DNA of 6,300 bases, taken from assembly GCA_002482705.1 (NCBI GenBank), contig DLGM01000398.1:1-6300 (forward strand), written 5' to 3'. The translations under genes and the position numbers were made by a program. Origin of the DNA: Cyanobacteria bacterium UBA7694. GTDB taxonomy: Bacteria; Cyanobacteriota; Sericytochromatia; UBA7694. Within the stretch, counting starts at the first letter, position 1; each line of letters starts with the position of its first letter. Shown here in pieces: positions 1-5,697 of the stretch. The notes beneath the pieces are model-generated. The model was not told where the DNA came from. It saw only the letters and a program-made list of their open reading frames with translations, and ran no database searches.

Positions 1-194
1 TATTGCGCCTGTAGCTGGGTGTTTTCCCGCTGCTCTTGGGCCAAATCCTGAGCAATTTGATCGAGCTTGGCAATCTCTTGGGAAGCCCTGCAACAACGTG
101 CTTCAGCGCTCTCCCAAGAGATTGCCAAGCTCGATCAAATTGCTCAGGATTTGGCCCAAGAGCAGCGGGAAAACACCCAGCTACAGGCGCAATA
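1..194. repeat. 83-bp perfect inverted repeat at window edge (probable fold-back chimera)
   Basis: Bases 1-83 are the exact reverse complement of bases 112-194 (paired positions sum to 195). The spacer is 28 bases, 84-111, and pairing breaks at 84/111. The right arm is ordinary SbcC coding sequence and translates smoothly into the rest of the gene. The left arm is only an antisense copy of it and carries an in-frame stop at 49-51, so the sbcC frame cannot continue leftward. A perfect, undiverged copy inside a conserved gene and at the end of the sequence is typical of a template-switch or fold-back chimera from amplification or assembly. A real palindrome here is possible but less likely. Nothing left of about 84 should be read as native upstream sequence. 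Confidence 0.95.
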
Positions 195-2403
195 TACCCA
201 ATTACAGACAGAGCAGACCCAGACGCAAAGCCTCTTGGCTCAGCAAGACCGTTTGGCCGCAGACTATCAAGCCTGGGTACAAGCCGAACAAACCCAACTG
301 AGCCTCACCGCCCCAATGGAACGCTACCAACAATTACAGCTTTCACAACAGGAATTAACACAGACCCTGTTAAAAGCCCGCCATGAAATCGAACTGCGAT
401 TAGAGCGCTGTCGCCAAAATCTCAGCCATTTACAGCGGCAAAGTGATGAGTTACAGCGAACCCTGAATGATCAAGACAAAATCACCCAGGGTTACCAGCA
501 ATGGCAAAATCTACACGCCCAGTTAAACCATTGGGCTGAACGCCAAGCCAAACATCAGCAATGGATCCAGGAAGAACAACAGCTCAACTCACTAATTCAA
601 CAGGCACAGCACCAAGCTGAACTGGAACGCCAGCAGCTCGCTACCCGCATCCATGAGAAACAGCAACAATTGACTCCTGCAGAACCCCTGCAAGCCGAAT
701 TAACACAGATCGAACGGCAATTATATCAGCTAGAACACACCCAAGAACGCCTTGAGCGGATCCGCGAAGAAGGACTCACCCTCCGTCACAAAATTGAACA
801 TTTACAGCAGCAGCAACAGGCTTATGAACCTCAACTTCTGCATATTCGTGAACGCATTGCCCATTTCCGAGCCCAACAAGACAGTGCTTGCCCCCTGTGT
901 GAACGCATCCTCAGTGCCGCTGACGCAGAAGTTCTGATTCGCAAATATACCCAAGACTATGAAAACTTAGAGCTTCAACGGCAAGACGAACAAGAACAAA
1001 TCAGTCGCCTCGAACAAAAATCAGCGCCCCTGCGCGAAAAATACCAACAGTTAGCCCGCGAATTAAAGCAGCGAGACGCCCTTCAAAAACGCCAGGGTGA
1101 ATGTGAGCAGTTGATGGCCCGCAACGAGAGCCATCAAAAGGCTTTGATCAGCTTAGAAGCCGATTATCAGGCCTTGAGCGCACGCATTGAAAATGGACAC
1201 ATCCGTCCTACAGAAAGGGTGCGCTTACAGCATCTGCTCACAGAGATCAGCGCCAATGCTTACCAGCCGGAAGAACACCAGCTCATTCAAACCCAATACC
1301 GCGATTGGCAGTGGGCCGAACATCGGTGGCGGGAATTACAGCAAGCCCAACAACAGTGGCAATCAATCGCTAAGGAACAGACCGAACACCGCCAAGAACA
1401 ACAATATCTGGAACACCAGTTAGCTGGGCATTTTGCGCCCGAAACCACCCAAGCGCTACAGGCCGTTGAAGCCGAGATCAAGAGCCTAGGAGATATTTCT
1501 GAACGCTATCACCAGGCCCGCACCGAGCAAGAGCAGCGATTGCCCGCACGGGCTGCCTGGGAAGCGTTACAACAGGCTCAGGCCAAAGCCCAGAGCCAGA
1601 CCAAACAACTCGAAGCCCTGCAACAGGAATTAGGCCGCAAACACAATCGCATTCAAACTTGGGAAATGCAGCTTCTGGCGCTGCCTGGGCATCAGGAAGC
1701 GGCTGAATTATTAACCCAAGAACGTCAGCAGCAACAGGCCCGTCTTCATCATTGGCAACAGCTTGAGCGCGAACAACAGGCTCAATATCACAGCCTCGAA
1801 CAACAGTGGCAACAGCTCGAAAACCAAATGGCGGCATTGGCTTCTGTCCGCGCTGAAATGGCCAACTTAGACCAAGAAATATTTTTGTATAAAGAGTTGG
1901 GTGAACTTTTTGGTAAAAATGGCCTTCAGGCAGTGGTGATTGAAAACGCAATCCCAGAAATTGAATATACCGCTAACCAAATGCTGACACAAATGACGGA
2001 CGGGCGTATGCACCTGCGCTTCCAAACCCAGAAAGCCCAAAAAACGCAGGATAAACTGAAAGAAACACTGGATATTTTAATCAGTGATGAACTGGGTTCA
2101 CGCAGTTATGAGACCTTTAGTGCCGGGGAAGCCTTTCGCGTCAATTTTGCCATCCGTTTAGCCATTTCAAGGCTATTGGCCCGGCGCGCCGGGGCAAAAT
2201 TACAAACCTTGGTCATTGACGAAGGTTTTGGTACGCAGGACGAACTAGGTAAAACCCGATTGGTAGAAGCGATTAATGCCGTTGCTGAACAATTTGCAAC
2301 CATTTTAGTGATTACCCATGTCGACGATTTAAAGGCCCTTTTCCCTTGTCGCATCGAGGTTTCACGCCTTCCGGGTGGTTCAGAAATCGCCCTCGTAGCT
2401 TAA
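85..2403 (+). CDS. sbcC: SbcC (Rad50-like) ATPase subunit of SbcCD nuclease, 5'-truncated
   Basis: SbcC is the SMC/Rad50-type ATPase that works with the Mre11-like nuclease SbcD to cut hairpins and process blocked DNA ends. Residues here are counted from the TTG at 67. Long Gln/Glu-rich coiled coils run to about residue 265 and again from about 285 to 600. Between them is the zinc hook, C-P-L-C at 275-278 (bases 889-900), which joins two SbcC molecules. The C-terminal ATPase lobe follows: a Y-K-E-L-G block with F-G-K-N-G near 608-620, ABC signature F-S-A-G-E (S685-E688), Walker B L-V-I-D-E with D718/E719, D-loop G-T-Q-D, and switch histidine H751. The N-terminal lobe with Walker A and Q-loop is absent. 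The TTG at 67 lies in the fold-back arm and is not a real start; authentic codons begin near 85. Matching the two coil arms suggests about 45 coil residues plus the roughly 200-residue lobe are missing, for a full protein near 1,000 residues. The signature reads SAGE rather than the usual SGGE. sbcD is usually adjacent upstream but is not in the window. Confidence 0.93.
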   Translation, partial: ALQQRASALSQEIAKLDQIAQDLAQEQRENTQLQAQYTQLQTEQTQTQSLLAQQDRLAADYQAWVQAEQTQLSLTAPMERYQQLQLSQQELTQTLLKARHEIELRLERCRQNLSHLQRQSDELQRTLNDQDKITQGYQQWQNLHAQLNHWAERQAKHQQWIQEEQQLNSLIQQAQHQAELERQQLATRIHEKQQQLTPAEPLQAELTQIERQLYQLEHTQERLERIREEGLTLRHKIEHLQQQQQAYEPQLLHIRERIAHFRAQQDSACPLCERILSAADAEVLIRKYTQDYENLELQRQDEQEQISRLEQKSAPLREKYQQLARELKQRDALQKRQGECEQLMARNESHQKALISLEADYQALSARIENGHIRPTERVRLQHLLTEISANAYQPEEHQLIQTQYRDWQWAEHRWRELQQAQQQWQSIAKEQTEHRQEQQYLEHQLAGHFAPETTQALQAVEAEIKSLGDISERYHQARTEQEQRLPARAAWEALQQAQAKAQSQTKQLEALQQELGRKHNRIQTWEMQLLALPGHQEAAELLTQERQQQQARLHHWQQLEREQQAQYHSLEQQWQQLENQMAALASVRAEMANLDQEIFLYKELGELFGKNGLQAVVIENAIPEIEYTANQMLTQMTDGRMHLRFQTQKAQKTQDKLKETLDILISDELGSRSYETFSAGEAFRVNFAIRLAISRLLARRAGAKLQTLVIDEGFGTQDELGKTRLVEAINAVAEQFATILVITHVDDLKALFPCRIEVSRLPGGSEIALVA

Positions 2404-2413
2404 CGTTTATTAA

Positions 2414-2425
2414 GCAAATATTTGC
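2414..2425. other. 12-bp AT-rich perfect palindrome after sbcC
   Basis: GCAAATATTTGC is a perfect palindrome 10 bases after the sbcC stop codon. It has no loop and no following T-tract, so it is not an intrinsic terminator. It could be an operator half-site pair for a regulator of the downstream gene, or chance in an AT-rich spacer. A second AT-only palindrome (AATTTAAATT, 2550-2559) lies directly before the ATG of the next gene. No regulator is encoded nearby to link to either. Confidence 0.2.
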
Positions 2426-2440
2426 GAAAACAATAAATGA

Positions 2441-2470
2441 TTGTTCCATTCTGAGGCATTATGAGATAAA
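2441..2470 (+). promoter_or_regulatory. Possible sigma70-type promoter for the split gene
   Basis: TTGTTC (2441-2446) lies 18 bases before GATAAA (2465-2470). A TG at 2462-2463 sits at the extended -10 position. The -35 element matches the consensus poorly and the -10 matches at four of six bases, so the call rests mainly on position. The spacer between sbcC and the next gene is 156 bases, long for an operon, and the element would give an untranslated leader of roughly 80 bases. The same spacer has no clear terminator after sbcC, so read-through from sbcC is also possible. Confidence 0.25.
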
Positions 2471-2559
2471 GTGTACTCATGGAACCGTGTGACAGGAAGC
2501 TGGAACATTTAGGCCATACCGTTTTCAATTTTATTAAGTAGTAGGGATGAATTTAAATT

Positions 2560-3534
2560 ATGGGTATGAGCATTCACCATCGCTTAGCCGAAGTATTAAT
2601 CGCCCATTGCCGCCCGGGGCAAGTCTTATCTGGTACCGAAATTAAACGCCTTTATCGCATGCATGGCACTGGCAACGAAATGTTGTTCCCAGCCCACCAT
2701 GCCCACCACCCGGATCAACCCAGCCTATGCCGGGCTTGCCGCGAGTATCCGCTGCTTGAAAAAGTATATGTCAAAGGGCATATTCGCCCCCATTACCGCG
2801 TGATTGTGACGCCCCAGTCGTTGCCCGAAGCTGAACTGTCAGCCCATGAATTGTTATCCAAAGCCCTAGAGCCTTGGCAAGGACACATTTTGCACCTGGA
2901 TCAAATCCGTTCACTGCTTGAAGAAATTCAGCAGAAAACCGGCACTTTCCGCGTGGGGCTGCCCCACAATGTCCATCAGCATACCTCTGAGGGACGCTGC
3001 ACCCAATGTATTCAAGGCATTCCTCTGCTGGAGCGGACGGGGCGTGAGCAGTACAAAGTCTTGGTCCAAACCGGTGAACCCGGTGTCAAACCGCCCGTGC
3101 TCACCTGGGATGAAGTGTGCCAATTGGTGCGTGATGCCAAACAGGCCGATGCCTTGCGGGAATCGCTGCAAAGCTGGTTATTGCACCACAACTACAGCCA
3201 CACCCAAGCCGATCAGCTGCTGAATGCCTTAGAAGGTGACCGTTCCCTCGAGTTGAGCAAACAGGATCGCGCCATCTTTAAGCGTTTACTCACCTTAGAA
3301 CAGCCTGGTTATCAGCTGCTGCGGTTGCTGTGGCGCAACAATGATCGCGAACTGTGGTCCCCTTGTGAGCAAAATTACCACCAATTGCTCAAATTGCCAA
3401 TTATGGAAATGGCCTTTGAGAACGTTCTGCCTTGGCGCGCCCAACAGAGCAATTCGGGCATCCTCTGGAAACAGTTTTTACTGTATTTCCTCGACTGGCA
3501 CCTCAAGGGCTGGGTCGGTGACAGTGAATCATAG
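2560..3534 (+). CDS. Unrecognised protein, N-terminal part: tandem H-x2-H-x7-C-x2-C modules
   Basis: I do not recognise this family. The 324-codon frame starts at ATG 2560. The nearest purine-rich stretch (AGGG, 2543-2546) is 13 bases away, so the ribosome site is weak; a second in-frame ATG lies at 2566. Residues 20-83 and 108-169 are two diverged copies of one module. Each has a short helix-like start, then H-x2-H-x7-C-x2-C (H46/H49/C57/C60 and H136/H139/C147/C150), then P-L-L-E and a Y-(R/K)-V-(I/L)-V strand. The residue pattern suggests two small zinc-binding folds, perhaps of winged-helix type and nucleic-acid binding; that is inference. Residues from about 180 on look helical and Trp/Leu-rich, with no signal peptide or membrane span. 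The frame ends at TAG 3532-3534, but the same frame continues as coding sequence to 4224, so this is probably the first part of a gene of about 554 codons. It lies 156 bases after sbcC on the same strand. Confidence 0.75.
   Translation: MGMSIHHRLAEVLIAHCRPGQVLSGTEIKRLYRMHGTGNEMLFPAHHAHHPDQPSLCRACREYPLLEKVYVKGHIRPHYRVIVTPQSLPEAELSAHELLSKALEPWQGHILHLDQIRSLLEEIQQKTGTFRVGLPHNVHQHTSEGRCTQCIQGIPLLERTGREQYKVLVQTGEPGVKPPVLTWDEVCQLVRDAKQADALRESLQSWLLHHNYSHTQADQLLNALEGDRSLELSKQDRAIFKRLLTLEQPGYQLLRLLWRNNDRELWSPCEQNYHQLLKLPIMEMAFENVLPWRAQQSNSGILWKQFLLYFLDWHLKGWVGDSES
2617..3066 (+). repeat. Protein-level tandem duplication of a putative zinc-binding module
   Basis: Copy A is encoded at 2617-2808 and copy B at 2881-3066, joined by a linker of about 24 residues. 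Shared landmarks keep the same order and nearly the same spacing. A Gly lies 8 residues before an Ile (G20/I28 and G108/I116). Next comes H-x2-H-x7-C-x2-C with identical spacing in both copies. P-L-L-E follows 3 or 4 residues after the last Cys, and a Tyr-basic-Val-aliphatic-Val strand closes the module. The distance from the Ile to the first His differs by 2 residues and the stretch before the closing Tyr by 5. The DNA copies are well diverged, so the duplication is old. The four conserved His/Cys per copy are the natural metal ligands. Confidence 0.65.
3532..3534 (+). other. In-frame TAG interrupting a longer gene
   Basis: The codon after TCA is TAG, followed without frame change by CTC GAA CGG CGC GAA and on through an open frame to 4224. 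The 18 codons directly after the stop (3535-3588) encode a charged, helix-like stretch rich in Glu, Lys and Arg. They precede any usable start codon, which shows the two frames were one gene. A single change from CAG (Gln) would create this TAG. The base after the stop is C, generally a weak termination context. The gene's own end at 4222-4224 is also TAG and works as a real stop just before the terminator, which argues against general reassignment of TAG. Confidence 0.8.
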
Positions 3535-3588
3535 CTCGAACGGCGCGAAAAGCTGGAAGAAGCCGACGAAAAAGCGATTCAGAAAAGC

Positions 3589-4224
3589 TTGGAAGGCTGG
3601 CGTAAAAAGGCCCAGCTCAAAACCGTCAAGGGGCTTAAGCGGGCTTTTGAAGTGATAAGTGCTGTGCCCGGTTTTGAAAGCGAAGGCAACTACAATGGCA
3701 ACCTGCTGATCAGCGGTTTGCTGGCAGTGATCTTCCCCCGTGACTGCTTCACCCTGATGCCGACCACGTTAGGCGCTCTCGAAACCCTGAACACCCATGG
3801 TGATCTGAAATTATCCGTGGATAACTTTGATGCCGCTACTTTGGGCCTTGAAGAAATTGTCAACATTCAGTTGGCCATTCAACAGGAAAGCGCCAGACGC
3901 AATCAAGCTTGGGGCGCTGAATGGCTGACTCCACGCCGTCTTGATCAAATCATGCTGACGTTGGGCCATTTGGCTGAACCGGCCATTGATGTCGCGCTCA
4001 AACGCAAACATGTACCTACCCAATGGGACAAGATCAAACCTGAATCCACCATTCTCGAAATTCAGGTTTTACTTGAAAGCATGCTCAATGATGTGACCGT
4101 CGCCGAAAATCGCCTGGTGCAATCCGGCGTTCGTCACTGGACCCAACAGCCCTTTGAGTTGACCCAACTGGTGCCGCTGGTGCGTACCGACGCCGCAGCA
4201 ATAGCAGCCGTCACAGCCAAATAG
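3589..4224 (+). CDS. Unrecognised protein, C-terminal part of the stop-split gene
   Basis: This is the same reading frame as the 2560 gene, open from 3535 immediately after its TAG. The TTG at 3589 is only the first formal start codon. No Shine-Dalgarno sequence precedes it and no ATG lies nearby, so independent translation is doubtful. The 211 residues from 3589 look mainly helical. They begin with a basic stretch, then a short hydrophobic run (N-L-L-I-S-G-L-L-A-V-I-F) too short to be a membrane span, and end in an Ala-rich tail. There are no recognisable catalytic motifs, and the zinc-type Cys/His pattern of the N-terminal part does not recur. The frame ends 15 bases before the shared terminator. 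Either the two parts form one protein by stop-codon read-through, or the gene is a recent pseudogene, or the TAG is a sequence error; the intact downstream frame means any inactivation is recent. Confidence 0.6.
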   Translation: MEGWRKKAQLKTVKGLKRAFEVISAVPGFESEGNYNGNLLISGLLAVIFPRDCFTLMPTTLGALETLNTHGDLKLSVDNFDAATLGLEEIVNIQLAIQQESARRNQAWGAEWLTPRRLDQIMLTLGHLAEPAIDVALKRKHVPTQWDKIKPESTILEIQVLLESMLNDVTVAENRLVQSGVRHWTQQPFELTQLVPLVRTDAAAIAAVTAK

Positions 4225-4239
4225 GTTGGATGCAAACAT

Positions 4240-4267
4240 AAGCGGGGGTGGAAAACCACCCCCGCTT
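4240..4267. terminator. Bidirectional intrinsic terminator between convergent genes
   Basis: A perfect 12-bp GC-rich stem (4240-4251 with 4256-4267) closes an AAAA loop. The flanking CAT/ATG can extend it if one T is bulged out. The right flank reads TTATGTTGT on the plus strand and the left flank reads ATGTTTG on the minus strand, so the T-tracts are modest on both sides. It lies 15 bases after the plus-strand TAG at 4224. It also overlaps the TAA stop codon (4267-4269) of the minus-strand photolyase, so one hairpin serves both convergent units. Confidence 0.85.
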
Positions 4268-5547
4268 TATGTTGTCCAATAACGGGTATAGTCTCCCTTG
4301 GCATCATAACGAGTCGCTTGTTTGGCAATGTTAAAATAACGATGTTCACGGGGGTCATTGCCCACCCCGGCAATATACAGCCAGTTGGCCCAATTGCTGC
4401 AGACATCATAGTCAATCAAGGCGTGTTCAAACCAAGCCGCTCCCCAACGCCAGTCCAAATGGAGATCGTGACACAAATAACTGGCCACATTTTGCCGGCC
4501 CCGGTTAGACATAAACCCTGTCAGCCGCAATTCATTCATATGGGCATTAACAAAGGCCTCGGAGGTTTCCCCTTGGCACCAGCGCTGAAAAGCGTCACGA
4601 TCTTGATGGATCGGTGGGAGATGTCCCCGCAAACCACCGCGCGCAAACAAACGATTTCCCGCACGCAACGCCACAAAGCGAAAATAGTCACGCCACAATA
4701 ACTCAAAATACAGCCAATACGTCGAATCATTGGCTCCAAAAGCTTGTTCAAAACGCTGAATTTCCTGATACACAAATCGGGGCGAGACACAGCCCAATGC
4801 CAACCACGGCGAAAATTTTGAAGAATAGTCAGGGCCTAATGAGGCATTGCGGGTTTCTTTATAGTGCTTTACACACTGTGTCTCCCAAATATAGTGGTGT
4901 ATTCGCTTCAGACCTGGCCGTTCACCTCCTTGAAAAGAAAGGACAGCCCGGGGCTCTCTGAGCAGAGAATCCCATCCAAAGTCTGCCAAGGTAGGTAAAA
5001 TACCCGGCTCCTGTTCAGGAAAAGGTGGAAGCGTCTCTGGCGTTGCATAACAGGGACGAATGATGGCCTGTTTTTCAATCATTTTACGGAATTGAGTAAA
5101 GACATGGGGCATCTCAGCCAATGGAAAGGGTAAATCATCGAGATGATACAAAGTTTTGCCCCAGAGCCGCCGCAGGGAAAAGGGCAAATTTAACGCAACG
5201 GCAGCTTGTTCCCGCAGTTCCTCATCTGTGGCTTCTGCTTCGGTCCAAACTTCGGTCAAGCGATGCTTTTTTACCATCTCCGGGATTAAAACTTCCGGCT
5301 CCCCCACCGCCACACACAGATCAGATCCGCGAGCCCGCAACTGGCTCCGTAAATCAGCCAGACTCTCAAACAGGAACTGAGCCCGAAAAGGGCCGGTTTT
5401 GCTAAAGCCAAGCGCCTGTGGGGCAAATAATTGGGGGGATAGACACACAAACGGCAAAAGACAATCCGCCTTCTGGGCTTGGGCAAAGAGGGCCTGGTCG
5501 TGCAAACGGAGATCTGAACGCAACCAGACTAAAACACGTTGTGGCAT
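4267..5547 (-). CDS. DASH-family cryptochrome/photolyase (FAD-dependent)
   Basis: Flavoproteins of this family bind FAD, usually with a folate antenna, and use blue light to repair pyrimidine dimers, mainly in single-stranded DNA, or act as light sensors. An N-terminal Rossmann-like antenna domain opens with V-L-V-W-L-R-S-D-L-R near residues 6-15. The helical FAD domain holds the DASH hallmarks: Y-K-E-T-R-N (229-234), D-Y-S-S-K-F-S-P-W-L (240-249), L-L-W-R-D-Y-F (283-289), S-N-R-G-R-Q-N-V-A-S (347-356), D-W-R near 365-367 and D-Y-D-V-C-S-N-W (379-386). The ATG at 5547 gives 426 residues; a TTG directly before it is a less likely start. The stop comes right after the Y-D-x-K-G-D-Y-x-R-x-W block, so the protein lacks the tail of several dozen residues seen in many relatives. 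The usual T-G-x-P-F-V-D-A segment reads T-S-E-A-F-V-N-A (328-335). The start is 9 bases after the DUF2256 stop, and no strong ribosome site is visible, which fits translational coupling in one operon. Confidence 0.93.
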   Translation of the reverse strand: MPQRVLVWLRSDLRLHDQALFAQAQKADCLLPFVCLSPQLFAPQALGFSKTGPFRAQFLFESLADLRSQLRARGSDLCVAVGEPEVLIPEMVKKHRLTEVWTEAEATDEELREQAAVALNLPFSLRRLWGKTLYHLDDLPFPLAEMPHVFTQFRKMIEKQAIIRPCYATPETLPPFPEQEPGILPTLADFGWDSLLREPRAVLSFQGGERPGLKRIHHYIWETQCVKHYKETRNASLGPDYSSKFSPWLALGCVSPRFVYQEIQRFEQAFGANDSTYWLYFELLWRDYFRFVALRAGNRLFARGGLRGHLPPIHQDRDAFQRWCQGETSEAFVNAHMNELRLTGFMSNRGRQNVASYLCHDLHLDWRWGAAWFEHALIDYDVCSNWANWLYIAGVGNDPREHRYFNIAKQATRYDAKGDYTRYWTT

Positions 5548-5556
5548 CAAAAAATC

Positions 5557-5697
5557 TTATTTCTGACGGCGGCAACGCTCGCTACAATAGCGCACCTCGT
5601 CCCAATTTTGGGCCCATTTCTTGCGCCATACCATGGGTCGGCCACAGGTTTGGCAAGACTTCTGAGGCAGATGGGCCTTGTTTCCTTTATACGCCAT
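5557..5697 (-). CDS. DUF2256 family small four-cysteine (zinc-ribbon-like) protein
   Basis: This is a 46-residue basic protein whose function is not established. Cysteines form two pairs, C15-x2-C18 and C38-x3-C42, a likely zinc site. They flank the family's characteristic core W-R-K-K-W-A-Q-N-W-D-E-V (24-35). The ATG at 5697 gives the usual family N-terminus, with L-P-Q-K before the first Cys pair. An in-frame ATG two codons earlier (5703) and a GTG at 5745 would lengthen it, but inside the upstream gene. Its start overlaps the end of the TPR gene by 11 bases, and the photolyase ATG follows 9 bases after its TAA. From memory, DUF2256 genes often neighbour cryptochrome/photolyase genes, which would suggest a shared but unknown role. 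No membrane segment or catalytic motif is present. Confidence 0.88.
   Translation of the reverse strand: MAYKGNKAHLPQKSCQTCGRPMVWRKKWAQNWDEVRYCSERCRRQK

Noticed and set aside
67..84. TTG at 67 as the start of a 778-codon sbcC gene
   Set aside because: It lies within the left fold-back arm (1-83), an antisense copy of 112-194. The gene must continue further upstream because the N-terminal ATPase lobe with Walker A is missing.
1..194. Inverted repeat as mobile-element ends or a CRISPR-like element
   Set aside because: The arms are SbcC coding sequence with only 28 bases between them, no transposase, no target duplication and no repeat-spacer periodicity.
36..386. 116-codon plus-strand frame starting in the inverted repeat
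   Set aside because: It is out of frame with sbcC, crosses the fold-back junction and has no family resemblance; a shadow of sbcC.
1478..1951. 157-codon minus-strand frame opposite the sbcC coil
   Set aside because: It is antisense to clear coiled-coil coding sequence, shows no domain and has no ribosome site; a by-product of the Gln/Ala-rich codons.
2414..2425. Palindrome after sbcC as a terminator
   Set aside because: It is AT-rich with no loop and no T-tract, so it cannot form a useful terminator hairpin.
2479..2541. 20-codon leader reading frame (ATG 2479 to TAG 2541) before the split gene
   Set aside because: No ribosome site, no run of a regulatory codon and no attenuator-type hairpins after it; such short frames are expected by chance.
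3532..4224. General reassignment of TAG to an amino acid
   Set aside because: The same gene ends at TAG 4222-4224 directly before an intrinsic terminator, and read-through there would run into the hairpin. The other complete genes use TAA, so there is no wider support.
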